Program-made: the position numbers and the translations under genes
Notes under the pieces: model-generated
The model's database searches: none
Seen by the model: the letters and a program-made list of their open reading frames with translations, nothing else
Told to the model about the DNA's origin: nothing
Origin: CAYVTV01 sp964454295
Lineage (GTDB): Bacteria > Bacteroidota > Bacteroidia > Bacteroidales > GCA-2748055
DNA: 21,402 nucleotides
Assembly: GCA_964454295.1 (NCBI GenBank)
Contig: CAYVTV010000036.1
Span: 1 to 21,402, forward strand
Reading direction: 5' to 3'
Shown: piece by piece, positions 8,785 through 17,023 of the stretch
Position numbering within the stretch: the first letter of the stretch is position 1
Layout of the letters: each line of letters begins with the position of its first letter

Positions 8785-10359
8785 TTAATAACCAGGATTC
8801 TGCACTAACAGAGGATTACCGTCAATCTCAAGCTGAGGTATGGGGTACAGCATATGCTTTTCAGAAATGGGATTCATGATATGATTCTGAGAATTTCTTA
8901 CAAACAATACTTTATCAGGTACTAACCTGGACATAACACTTAATGCAGGGTCACTAAACTCATTCTGAAGTCTGACAGAAAATGCATTTAATGTTGGTAT
9001 TAATCTGTTTGTTCTCACTAAATCAAACCATCTCTGGCCTTCAGAAGCAAATTCAAGCCTTCTTTCTTGATACACAGCTTCCCTGAAATCAGATTGTGAT
9101 AATCCGGCAGGAAGATCATGAGGACACGGGGTATCAACCGGGTAACCAAATGCCCTTCTCCTGACCATATTGATCCACTGATAGGCATTAGCTGTCTGGT
9201 TTTGTTCATTAAGTGCTTCAGCATGCATTAACAGGACATCTGAATATCTCATCAGCGGGAAGTTAGGAGCATAAATTTCACTGGGCGGACTTGTGGTTGT
9301 ATATTTATAAGTCCATGGATATTGAAGGGAATCGAGCATTACAGGAGGATAAACCGTTCTTTGCCATGCAACTACATGTATTAGTTTTTGTTTACGCAGA
9401 TCTTCGTCTTCATAGTTGAAGAATAAGTCCCATGTTTGCATAAACATTTGCATTGGAGCTCCGGTTATAACATACCCCGGTACAGCTGAGTTTTCAGGTA
9501 TTTGTTGTTGATTCATATACCTGAACAACGCTCCCTGATAGCCAATCTGATGTGCAGCCTGGGCTTCAAAAATAGCCTCTGTATTCTGTTCCTTTTTATT
9601 ATCATCAAAATAATCGCGTATATTCGGCACTAATGAATACACGTCAGACTGAATCACTTTATCTGCATAAAATGATGCGTCTGACCATTCTTTACGGGTA
9701 AGATACACTTTGGCAAGAAACGCGGCTGCCGCACCTGATGTTGCCCTGCCAAGTTCGGGAGTTGTTGAAGGAAGATTTTCATAGGCGAACTTAAAATCAG
9801 CAATAATGGTCTGATATACTTCTTCAGCAGGAGAGCGTGGTAACATATCCGGTGACGCCATATAGTAATTAATATTCGGAACATCACCAAAAATACGTAC
9901 CAGGTAAAAATAAAACATGCCTCTCAGAAATCTGGCTTCACCCTTAATTTGATTTAACCTGGCCGCATTCATTTCAACACGATCCACATTTTCAAGCACA
10001 TTATTAGCCCTGGCAATACCATTATACATATAATACCATACTGTTAACAACAGTATATTGGAGGGGGTATAACTAAAATTGGTTATTTCCCTTACCTGGG
10101 TATTATTTGCACGATAGGTCATGTCATCACAGCACTGTAACATGGAAAATAACCAGGTACTGTTTGACGACTGGCTGGCACGGATACCCATGTCTTTGGT
10201 TACATCATAGACCGCATTTAAGGCTGCCCATGCGTCTGATTCAGTTTTAAAAGAACTTGCTGAAGTGTTAAGTCCCAGTGGCTCCTCTTTTAAAAATTCC
10301 TCACATGAAACTAATGTGATGAATAAGATCAGTAATAAGAATTTTATTATATTTTTCAT
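8785..10359 (-). CDS. SusD/RagB-like outer-membrane glycan-binding lipoprotein
   Basis: A 524-residue surface lipoprotein that would bind the target oligosaccharide and cap the SusC-like transporter. The signal sequence ends LVSC (Cys19), followed by EEFLKEEP, a usual start of mature SusD proteins. The N-terminal helical repeats (SSFKTESDAWAALNAVYD, then IKGEARFLRGMFYFYLVRIFGDVP near 137-160) and the C-terminal block RRRAFGYP plus FREAVYQERRLEFASEGQRWFDLVR are diagnostic. Length is normal for the family. It starts 52 bp after the SusC-like stop on the same strand, the standard susC-susD order, and both must act as one complex. Family assignment is firm; ligand identity is inferred only from neighbouring enzymes. 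Confidence 0.96.
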   Translation of the reverse strand: MKNIIKFLLLILFITLVSCEEFLKEEPLGLNTSASSFKTESDAWAALNAVYDVTKDMGIRASQSSNSTWLFSMLQCCDDMTYRANNTQVREITNFSYTPSNILLLTVWYYMYNGIARANNVLENVDRVEMNAARLNQIKGEARFLRGMFYFYLVRIFGDVPNINYYMASPDMLPRSPAEEVYQTIIADFKFAYENLPSTTPELGRATSGAAAAFLAKVYLTRKEWSDASFYADKVIQSDVYSLVPNIRDYFDDNKKEQNTEAIFEAQAAHQIGYQGALFRYMNQQQIPENSAVPGYVITGAPMQMFMQTWDLFFNYEDEDLRKQKLIHVVAWQRTVYPPVMLDSLQYPWTYKYTTTSPPSEIYAPNFPLMRYSDVLLMHAEALNEQNQTANAYQWINMVRRRAFGYPVDTPCPHDLPAGLSQSDFREAVYQERRLEFASEGQRWFDLVRTNRLIPTLNAFSVRLQNEFSDPALSVMSRLVPDKVLFVRNSQNHIMNPISEKHMLYPIPQLEIDGNPLLVQNPGY

Positions 10360-10411
10360 TTTGGTATATTTTTTCGTTTACATTAAAATTATAACCTCTC
10401 AATAACAGTTA

Positions 10412-13400
10412 TTAGAATCTAAACTGTAATCCGAATACCCAGGACTTGGACATTGGAAAGGTAAATTTGTCAATACCCAGTCCCCTGTTATTATCTCCAA
10501 AGTCGCTTACTTCCGGATCATATCCCTGGTATTTGGTGAAAGTGAAATAATTCTGAACATCTGTATAAACCCTGATCTGTTCAATATTAAGTCTGGTTAG
10601 CCAATTATCCGGCACATTATATCCCAGGGTTATATTTCTGATCCTAAGAAATGAACCATCCTCAATAAACCGGTCATGAACATGTACATAAGGATTCTCA
10701 TTCGTTTTCAATAAGCGGGGAATGGTATTGCTTGGATTTCCTGTTCCCTGGATAGGATTTCCGGAACCATCCAGTTCTGGTGCACGCCACCTGTCTTTCA
10801 CATATGCAAGGCTATTCCAGTCGGTTGTAAGTGAAAAGAGCCTGAACTTTGACATATTGAAAATCTTATTGCCATAAAAAGCATTTGCAAAAATGGTGAG
10901 GTCAAAATTCATAAAACTGAAAGTATTTGAAAAACCACCACTCCATTTTGGCAGTGCACTTCCTAAAATAACCCTGTCATCATCAGTAATGACACCGTCC
11001 GGAACGCCATCGGGTCCTGTAACATCCACATACCTGACGTCTCCGGGTTGTGAATCCAGTCCATTAGGTTGTTTGGGTGCAGATGTAATATCTTCCTCCC
11101 ACTGATAAACTCCGTTTGTTTTAAATCCATAGAAAGTTCCAAGGGGTTCTCCGACAATGATCATGTTATTAATGATTCCCGCATAGTTGCCTGAACCTTC
11201 AAATTCGCCTATCATCCTGTCAGCATTATTGGCAAGGGAAAGAACCTTATTTTTATTATAACTCACATTTAATGAGCTTATCCATTTGAAACTACCATCA
11301 AGAATTCTGCCGTCGACAGTAACCTCTACCCCTTTATTTTCGAGTTTTCCAACATTGTCTATAACAGACGTAAACCCGGTGTAGTAAGGGATCTGTTTAT
11401 CCAGCATAAGCCTGTCGGTTGTTTTATTATAGTAATCAACAACCAGTGCTAAACGGTTTCTTAAAAATGCCATTTCAACTCCGGCATCTAACTGGCTTGT
11501 TGTTTCCCATGAGAGAGAAGCATTGGGCATAGTTGTGGGCAATGTTGCCGCATATAATGTATTATTGAAAACCGTCATCAAATTCCCCCGCAGGTCGAGA
11601 GACGAATATGCAGGGAAGTTCTGGTTTCCTGTCACTCCATAGCTCACCCTGAGTTTCAGGTTATCAAATACATCCATATTCCTTATAAAATCTTCCTGTC
11701 CAAGACGCCATGCAACGGCCGCTGACGGGAAAAAGCCCCATTTATGGTTTACCCCAAACTTGGATGAACCATCACCCCTGCCGGTAGCTGTGAACAAATA
11801 CTTATCATTATAGGAATAATTCACCCTGAACAACCCTGATACCAGTGATGTTCTGATATGGCCGGAAGAAGGTTGCAGCAATATAGTTGCAGCCGAAAGG
11901 TTATGATAGGTAAGGTTATCATTTTCAAACCCTGATGTATTCACTGTTGTGTACTCTGACTGGAACTCTTCAAAGGTCATTCCTGCCAGTACATTCAATG
12001 AATGCAGATCAAATTGCTTGCTGTAGTTAATTGTATTCTCATTTACCCATTTAAATCCCTGGCTATTGGTAATGTTTGCCCTGGTCTCGGAAGGATTGGT
12101 AACCGTACTCAGTGGAGTATAAAAATTATTCACATTTTGATTGAAGTTGATCCCAAAGCGAACCATTACTGTCAATTCAGGGATAATATTATAATATGCA
12201 GGTAAAGAGATATTTGCATAATGGACATTCCTCTGATTAATCCTTTCCATAGCTCTTTTCAGAGGAGTGTCATCGGGAATTTCTTCCCCGGTAACCGGGT
12301 CAAGATAATATTCACCGGTTTCATTGACCAAACTAAGAGGGTTATGCAATAATGCATTATATACAACAGAAGCCTGTCTGGAATTTGCATTTGAATTTGT
12401 CCGGCCCAGGTCAACAGACGGCATTACCTTTAGCTTATCACTTATATTGGCATCCAGGTTAACACGCATGGTATACCTTTTAAAGTATGAATTTATTATT
12501 ATACCCGACTGATCGAAGAATCCCAGTGAAGTGAAATATTTCACATCCTGGTTTCCACCGCTTACAGACAACTGATAGTTATTCACCGGGGCAGTTCTGA
12601 ATAAGTGCTCCTGCCAGTCGGTCCCGGCAGTAGAGTCTCTCAAGAAAACCTCATCATACTTAGGTGGTAATCCGGTTAATTCAAGTCTTTCATTTACTAA
12701 ATCAGCATATTCGCGACCATTAAGCATCGGAAGTTTGTATCTTAACTGATCGAAACCCATATAGGTGGAAAAGTTAATAACCGGTTTACCCACTGTTCCC
12801 CTGTTGGTTGTGATCATTAATACTCCGTTTGCTCCTCTGGAACCATAAATGGCTGTGGAAGATGCATCTTTAAGAATATCAATGGATTGGATATCTGACG
12901 GTGATATCGAAGATAAATCTATGTCCGTGGGTATACCATCAATAACAATGAGCGGTTTGTTATCATTTTTGAGAGAGTTCCCACCACGGATCCTGATGAT
13001 CATCTCTGCCCCTGGTTCACCATGGGAGTTCATAATAGTCAACCCGGCAGCCCTTCCCTGAAGTGCCTGGGCAAAATTGGTTACCGGTTTTTCAATAAGT
13101 TCCTCTGCTCTCACACTTACCACCGAACCGGTTAAATCTTTACGCCTCATGGTTCCATATCCTACCACCACAACATCTTCCAGTTGCGCTATATCCGGTG
13201 AAAGTGTAATATCAATAACCCTCCTCTCTCCAACTCTGACAGTTTGCCTGGTGTAACCAACATAGGAGAATACTAACACAGTTTCAGGTCCGGGTATGTC
13301 AATACTATATTCCCCCTGTGCCCCTGTGATAGTACCAGTAGTAGTCCCCTGAATAACAATATTCACCCCCGGCAAAGGGACTCCTTCATTATCAATAACC

Positions 13401-13834
13401 TTCCCGGTAACAGTAATCATCGGTTGAGGGTATTCAAGCGGAAAAAAAATATGTTTTATTTTTCTCGCCGCAGGCTGAAAAGCTATTACAACAGTTTTAT
13501 GTTTGATCCTGTATCTCAGATCAGAATCAGACAGGCACTCAGCCAGTACATCCTCGATAGTTGCATCTTTAACAGTAAGATCAATATTATCGATTCTATT
13601 TACATCATCCGTACTGTAAAGAAATACAAATTCAGTTTGCTCCTGGATGGCCCAAAGGACATCTTCGAGGCTCGCATTCTTCAGATCAAGGTTGATCTTT
13701 GCCTCCTGGGAATAAACACTAGCCGAAACATTAATCAACCCAATTGTAAGTAAAAGGGTAATAATTTTCATGACTAGAATGGTTTTGTGTAAGTTTTTTC
13801 GTAAATGATAAAACTTTAGTGAGTAATTTTTCAT
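10412..13834 (-). CDS. SusC/RagA-like TonB-dependent transporter with N-terminal STN signalling domain
   Basis: A 1140-residue outer-membrane channel for oligosaccharide import driven by TonB. In order: signal or anchor region (about 15-42, ending VYSQ), an STN (secretin/TonB short N-terminal) domain (about 47-119), a carboxypeptidase-regulatory-like beta-sandwich (about 141-213; TVTGKVIDNEGVPLPGVN), a TonB-box-like stretch EDVVVVGYG (219-227), the plug (about 230-345) and the beta-barrel ending in FGLQFRF with the terminal aromatic residue. The STN domain marks it as a transducer that talks to a FecR-type anti-sigma factor, which is encoded immediately upstream. The first ATG at 13834 gives a long basic lead; Met22 is a possible alternative start. 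It is separated from fecR by a strong hairpin, suggesting its own promoter, probably dependent on the adjacent sigma factor. Confidence 0.96.
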   Translation of the reverse strand: MKNYSLKFYHLRKNLHKTILVMKIITLLLTIGLINVSASVYSQEAKINLDLKNASLEDVLWAIQEQTEFVFLYSTDDVNRIDNIDLTVKDATIEDVLAECLSDSDLRYRIKHKTVVIAFQPAARKIKHIFFPLEYPQPMITVTGKVIDNEGVPLPGVNIVIQGTTTGTITGAQGEYSIDIPGPETVLVFSYVGYTRQTVRVGERRVIDITLSPDIAQLEDVVVVGYGTMRRKDLTGSVVSVRAEELIEKPVTNFAQALQGRAAGLTIMNSHGEPGAEMIIRIRGGNSLKNDNKPLIVIDGIPTDIDLSSISPSDIQSIDILKDASSTAIYGSRGANGVLMITTNRGTVGKPVINFSTYMGFDQLRYKLPMLNGREYADLVNERLELTGLPPKYDEVFLRDSTAGTDWQEHLFRTAPVNNYQLSVSGGNQDVKYFTSLGFFDQSGIIINSYFKRYTMRVNLDANISDKLKVMPSVDLGRTNSNANSRQASVVYNALLHNPLSLVNETGEYYLDPVTGEEIPDDTPLKRAMERINQRNVHYANISLPAYYNIIPELTVMVRFGINFNQNVNNFYTPLSTVTNPSETRANITNSQGFKWVNENTINYSKQFDLHSLNVLAGMTFEEFQSEYTTVNTSGFENDNLTYHNLSAATILLQPSSGHIRTSLVSGLFRVNYSYNDKYLFTATGRGDGSSKFGVNHKWGFFPSAAVAWRLGQEDFIRNMDVFDNLKLRVSYGVTGNQNFPAYSSLDLRGNLMTVFNNTLYAATLPTTMPNASLSWETTSQLDAGVEMAFLRNRLALVVDYYNKTTDRLMLDKQIPYYTGFTSVIDNVGKLENKGVEVTVDGRILDGSFKWISSLNVSYNKNKVLSLANNADRMIGEFEGSGNYAGIINNMIIVGEPLGTFYGFKTNGVYQWEEDITSAPKQPNGLDSQPGDVRYVDVTGPDGVPDGVITDDDRVILGSALPKWSGGFSNTFSFMNFDLTIFANAFYGNKIFNMSKFRLFSLTTDWNSLAYVKDRWRAPELDGSGNPIQGTGNPSNTIPRLLKTNENPYVHVHDRFIEDGSFLRIRNITLGYNVPDNWLTRLNIEQIRVYTDVQNYFTFTKYQGYDPEVSDFGDNNRGLGIDKFTFPMSKSWVFGLQFRF

Positions 13835-13894
13835 AAATTTAAACGCTTTTAGTTAGACATAAGGTTTGTACTCTTGTGTTAATTAAATTGTAAT

Positions 13895-13924
13895 GAACAG
13901 GAAATGCCGTCACATTTCCTGTTC
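13895..13924. terminator. perfect 12-bp stem-loop between the fecR-like and susC-like genes
   Basis: gaacaggaaatg and catttcctgttc pair perfectly around a 6-nt loop. A T6 run (13925-13930) follows on the plus strand. On the minus strand, the direction in which both flanking genes run, the hairpin follows the fecR-like stop codon directly and is trailed by a weaker ATTACAATTT stretch. It most likely ends or attenuates the fecR transcript before susC. Confidence 0.7.
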
Positions 13925-13928
13925 TTTT

Positions 13929-15119
13929 TTATTCATAAAAGAGAATGCTATTCCCGTTTATTCTGTATTTAACTTTATTTGTTAATTCAAAGACCTCCAG
14001 AATAGGTGATATACTCTCGTATTTATTCAGTGACCCTCCAAATCTGAGCTCTTTCACTGAAGGATTTAAATAAAACACATCTATAGAATACCATCTTGCA
14101 AGCACATCCATTATATCTTCCAGCCTCTCATCCTTAAATACAATCTTACCATGCCTCCATGAAGAAAAGAATGATGCATTAACCTCCCTTATCTTCATTT
14201 CATCATTTTGTGAAACCATGGCCTGCTGATTTGGTTTCAAAACTGTACCTGCGGTGCCTGTTTGTTTGGTATATATCTTTATACTTCCCTGTTCAAGAGT
14301 AATGGCATTAAATACCGCTTTTTCATAAGCATTAATATTAAATTCAGTACCAAGCACCTCAACTTCTGCATTGTTTATCTTTACAATAAAAGGGGCTCCT
14401 GTATTATGCCTGACATTAAAAAAAGCTTCTCCCGAAAGCTCAACCATCCTGTATTTCCCAGAAAATTTTACAGGATATCGAAGCGAACTCAATGAATTGA
14501 GATGTACAGTAGTACCGTCGGAAAGAATGAGGGTGTATTCTCCCCCACGAGGAACCTCAATGGTATTATATAAATAAGTTTCCTCTACCGGTATGACAGA
14601 ATCTTTCGAATAATCAATTGCGCTTTGCCTTTTCTCTATTAACGTTCCGTCTTCCTCTAAAAAGTTAAATGCTTTCTCATCGTCAAGATGATATGTCTGC
14701 CCATCCGCCAGAATTAAACGCGCTTTTAGGCTGCCTGGCATAATATTATCAGCCCCGGATGCTGTAATCTCAGATGCCGGGCTTTTGCTATAAAAGTAAT
14801 AACCTATGCCGGCAACCAACAGAGGTAAAGCTAAAAATGCCGCATACTTTAATACCTTCATTAGAATCAGCTTCCTCCTGTGAGCAGCAAATAATTCTCC
14901 CGAAACTATTTTCCACGCTGAATCCGTGTTAAAAAATTCATATTTTCTCTGATAGTCTTTTAGATTCTGATGATTCTGTAACTTGTCAAATAATTTTTTA
15001 TTCTCAGCGCTTTGATTGACCCAACCGTCTAATTCAGCCTGTTCTTCCAGACTGATATCACCACAGATTTTACTGGTGATGAGGACAGAGATCCTGAAAT
15101 GATCTTGTAATTCCTGCAT
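13929..15119 (-). CDS. FecR-family anti-sigma factor
   Basis: A 396-residue inner-membrane regulator. The cytoplasmic N-terminal part (1-85; LEEQAELDGWVNQSAENKKLFD) would hold the ECF sigma factor. A single membrane helix lies at about 90-110 (YAAFLALPLLVAGIGYYFY). The periplasmic FecR domain is at about 188-285 (IEVPRGGEYTLILSDGT, HLNSLSSLRYP, ELSGEAFFNV, VEVLGTEFNI), and a C-terminal STN-like/DUF4974 domain at about 322-396 (RLEDIMDVLARWYSI). It is divergent from the sigma gene (229-bp spacer) and upstream of the STN-bearing SusC, so the three make a trans-envelope signalling relay: transporter to anti-sigma to sigma. The ATG at 15119 gives the normal family length. Confidence 0.94.
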   Translation of the reverse strand: MQELQDHFRISVLITSKICGDISLEEQAELDGWVNQSAENKKLFDKLQNHQNLKDYQRKYEFFNTDSAWKIVSGELFAAHRRKLILMKVLKYAAFLALPLLVAGIGYYFYSKSPASEITASGADNIMPGSLKARLILADGQTYHLDDEKAFNFLEEDGTLIEKRQSAIDYSKDSVIPVEETYLYNTIEVPRGGEYTLILSDGTTVHLNSLSSLRYPVKFSGKYRMVELSGEAFFNVRHNTGAPFIVKINNAEVEVLGTEFNINAYEKAVFNAITLEQGSIKIYTKQTGTAGTVLKPNQQAMVSQNDEMKIREVNASFFSSWRHGKIVFKDERLEDIMDVLARWYSIDVFYLNPSVKELRFGGSLNKYESISPILEVFELTNKVKYRINGNSILFYE

Positions 15120-15348
15120 TATCTATAAAAAATAAGTTAAATTATTGATAAAACAACTGAGTGATAAAAGAGGGTGATTTTTTGGGTGGGGAAAATATGT
15201 TATTTCTCTAAAATTAGTTTATCTGCCGATGGATGGTGTAAGCTAAACGAAAGCGGGGCCTCCGGTAGCCCAAGGGTGGCAAAAGTGCAAGCAAAGGTGG
15301 AAACCTCCCGGCTTTTTTTTTAATTAAATAAATCACTTAGTTTTGTTG
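15120..15348. promoter_or_regulatory. divergent regulatory spacer between the fecR-like and ECF sigma genes
   Basis: A 229-bp region that must hold promoters for both directions. The half near fecR is AT-rich; the half near the sigma gene holds a GC-rich block (15252-15313) ending in a T9 run. I could not identify a convincing -7/-33 pair in either direction, which would fit promoters read by an alternative sigma factor, but this is only inference. Confidence 0.5.
15258..15321 (+). terminator. terminator-like hairpin just upstream of the sigma gene
   Basis: gcc (15258) and gggtgg (about 15264-15269) can pair with cctccc and ggc (15304-15312), with a small caa bulge and one U-U mismatch. The stem is followed at once by a run of nine T (15313-15321). 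It ends about 28 bp before the sigma ATG on the same strand. It could terminate read-through or form a leader attenuator. No known riboswitch class is recognised. Confidence 0.45.
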
Positions 15349-15945
15349 ATGGTTAGAAAGTCAATTTCTTCTTATATGCCTCCATCAGAAGATATAAGTT
15401 TTCAATTAATTAAGGGTGATGAAAAAGCCTTTAAGGAGTTCTTCTATATCTTTTACCCTGGGTTTTGTCTTTTTGCACGTCGTTTTATCAGTTCTGAAGA
15501 AGTTAGTAAGGATCTTGTCCAGGAAGCATTTATTGAATACTGGAAAAACCGGGAAAATTTTACCAGTATTGAAAAAGCAAAAGGTTTTATCTATACGGTT
15601 ATACGAAATAAGTGCTTAAATCATCTCAAACATCAAAAAATTGTTGCGAAGTATGACAAGCAAAATGTTGAATCTGAAGCTTACTTCAGAGACAGTGTCA
15701 TTGAAGAAGAAACCTGCCGGATTATTCATAATTTTATTAATGAACTCCCGCTGAAATCAAGAATAATTATGCAGCAAAGCCTGGAGGGTATGTCAAACCA
15801 GGAAATAGCTGATACCCTCAGAATATCAATCAATACAGTCAAAACATCAAAGCTGAAAAGTTACAGGTTTCTCAGGGAAAAACTGAAGAAATTTATGTTT
15901 ATGTTTGGATTACATGTTTTGCTTTTGGGCAAGGAGATTTTTTAA
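15349..15945 (+). CDS. ECF-type RNA polymerase sigma factor (Bacteroidetes PUL-associated)
   Basis: A sigma-70 family factor of 198 residues from the ATG at 15349; a TTG six bases earlier would add two residues but is less likely. Region 2 spans about 25-95 (DEKAFKEFFYIFYPGF, SKDLVQEAFIEYWKNRENF, GFIYTVIRNKCLNHLK). Region 4 spans about 130-182, with the helix-turn-helix GMSNQEIADTLRISINTVK. The tail after 183 is hydrophobic (FMFMFGLHVLLLG), longer than needed for region 4. It lies divergent from the fecR-like anti-sigma gene, its probable partner, and should direct transcription of the susC-like gene when released. This gene pairing is well established for Fec-type systems and Bacteroidetes glycan loci. 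Confidence 0.95.
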   Translation: MVRKSISSYMPPSEDISFQLIKGDEKAFKEFFYIFYPGFCLFARRFISSEEVSKDLVQEAFIEYWKNRENFTSIEKAKGFIYTVIRNKCLNHLKHQKIVAKYDKQNVESEAYFRDSVIEEETCRIIHNFINELPLKSRIIMQQSLEGMSNQEIADTLRISINTVKTSKLKSYRFLREKLKKFMFMFGLHVLLLGKEIF

Positions 15946-15963
15946 TAGGAGCGTTATGATTAT

Positions 15964-16063
15964 CCTTCGTGCTCCTTTGTGCTACCTTCGTGTCCATTTG
16001 TGGTTCAATACGTTATATAGTTAACCACAAAGGACACGAAGGCAGCACAAAGGGACACGAAGG
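15964..16063. repeat. imperfect inverted repeat, ccttcgtg/cctttgtg family, copy 1
   Basis: The left arm 15964-16005 and right arm 16023-16063 match as inverted copies with about three substitutions and one indel. Each arm itself holds the related units ccttcgtg and cctttgtg. The loop contains caatacgtt. It lies between convergent genes (sigma +, HD protein -), so the RNA from either side would form a very long hairpin and could act as a bidirectional terminator. The same arms and loop recur at 19771-19872. Confidence 0.85.
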
Positions 16064-16073
16064 AATGCCTCTC

Positions 16074-16105
16074 AACCACTCAACCACGTAACCACGTAAC
16101 CACTT
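16074..16105. repeat. four tandem 8-bp units (aaccacNN)
   Basis: Units aaccactc, aaccacgt, aaccacgt and aaccactt lie head to tail, ending one base before the stop codon of the HD-domain gene. The unit resembles the aaccac end of the neighbouring inverted repeat, so it may have grown from it by slippage. Confidence 0.7.
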
Positions 16106-16106
16106 C

Positions 16107-16667
16107 TTACAACCCGATCTCTCTACTAATACCCCTCATTGCATCCACAGAGATCTGTATGAACTCATCCAGTCCTATGCCCGCTTTTTCACATTCCATA
16201 ATAGTTTCACGGTTAACTGAAGCGGCAAAAGCCTTCTCTGTCATCCTCTTTTTTACCGACTTATATTTGACCGAAGCTATCTTTTTATCGGGATATACCA
16301 GTGCCGTGGCATATATTAACCCCGTAATGGTTTCCCCTGCAGCGAGGGCATGCTGGAAAACCGTATTCCTGTCTTTGCCGGTGGCTATCTCATTGTGCAT
16401 GCTGATTGCATCAATGATCTCTTCATCAACCCCGATCCCTCTCAGAATCTCATCAGCCATTAATCCATGAGTATGAGGATCGGCGTGGGTGACTTCCACA
16501 TCGATATCGTGAAGAAGTCCTGCCAGTCCCCATTTCTCCTCATCTTCCCCCAGCCTGTGGGCAAGCGCACGCATAACGGCTTCAGAACACAGTGAATGAA
16601 TGAGCATTTTTTCGTTTTTAACATACTTTTGAAGTTCGATATAGGCGGTATCACGGAGTATTTGCAT
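16107..16667 (-). CDS. HD-domain (HDIG-type) protein, probable metal-dependent phosphohydrolase
   Basis: A 186-residue soluble protein. It shows the HD-superfamily metal-binding pattern: His24 (MLIHSLCSEA), the His53-Asp54 pair in GLLHDID, His61 and nearby histidines in THADPHTHG, and His91 in ISMHNE. The length and the HDIG-like layout match small uncharacterised HD hydrolases found in many bacteria and archaea. Substrate is unknown; nucleotides or phosphate esters are the usual targets of the superfamily. The ATG at 16667 gives a natural start. It is a single-gene unit, convergent with the sigma gene across the inverted repeat, and has no evident tie to the glycan locus. Confidence 0.85.
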   Translation of the reverse strand: MQILRDTAYIELQKYVKNEKMLIHSLCSEAVMRALAHRLGEDEEKWGLAGLLHDIDVEVTHADPHTHGLMADEILRGIGVDEEIIDAISMHNEIATGKDRNTVFQHALAAGETITGLIYATALVYPDKKIASVKYKSVKKRMTEKAFAASVNRETIMECEKAGIGLDEFIQISVDAMRGISREIGL

Positions 16668-16742
16668 GACATAGAATAAATTAGTTTTTTTAATTTAATG
16701 TTCTTTTGTGAACTGCAGTGCAATACATAAAGGTTTTATGCC

Positions 16743-16750
16743 CAAATATA
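16743..16750 (-). promoter_or_regulatory. candidate -7 element for the HD-domain gene
   Basis: Read on the minus strand this is TATATTTG, an exact match to the Bacteroidetes TAnnTTTG -7 consensus, 76 bases before the HD-gene ATG. No good TTTG element is found at the -33 position, so the call is tentative. Confidence 0.35.
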
Positions 16751-16823
16751 CAACATAGCTAAGTAATAAACTTATAAATAAGTCTGCACATAAAGAATTT
16801 AGAATTTTTTTCAATGGTAGAAT

Positions 16824-16919
16824 TTCTTTCTCTGTGTTTCTCTTTGTTTACTCTGTGATTCTCTGTGTAACACTCATTTCTCCATTGTTAAAAAAAGTAA
16901 TACTGAAAAGACACAGAGG
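16824..16919. repeat. degenerate inverted repeat with ctctgtg units
   Basis: The left part has four ctctgtg/ctctttg units within about 47 bp. The right part retains only agacacagagg as an inverted match. The unit style resembles the ccttcgtg/cctttgtg repeats elsewhere in the window, but the sequence differs. Confidence 0.45.
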
Positions 16920-16991
16920 TTTTTTTATAGCCTTGTTTTGAAGATAAATAATAAATATTGAAATATATTTCAATATTATGTAATATTTTCA

Positions 16992-17000
16992 TAAATTTGC
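16992..17000 (+). promoter_or_regulatory. candidate -7 element for the DUF4143 ATPase gene
   Basis: TAAATTTGC matches TAnnTTTG exactly and sits 24 bases before the ATPase ATG. TTTC at 16968-16971 lies at a fitting -33 distance (20-bp spacer) and matches TTTG in three of four bases. Confidence 0.5.
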
Positions 17001-17023
17001 AATGCGTTTAAATAAATCTCATT

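Larger units (their letters stand above)
16668..17023. other. 356-bp divergent spacer between the HD-domain and ATPase genes
   Basis: AT-rich. It contains the candidate promoters for both flanking genes and, at 16824-16870, a run of ttctctgtg-type units with a short inverted match (agacacagagg) at 16909-16919. No coding potential was recognised. Confidence 0.6.

Noticed and set aside
13424..13753. 109-codon plus-strand frame opposite the SusC STN region
   Set aside because: Antisense to the conserved STN domain; a shadow frame.
15343..15348. TTG start for the sigma factor
   Set aside because: An ATG lies six bases downstream and the extra two residues add nothing recognisable.
15964..16105. 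Possible CRISPR array
   Set aside because: Repeats are inverted or directly abutting 8-mers without unique spacers, and no cas genes are present.
16460..16723. 87-codon minus-strand frame overlapping the HD gene start
   Set aside because: Alternate frame of the HD gene; the HD frame carries the metal motif and the expected length.
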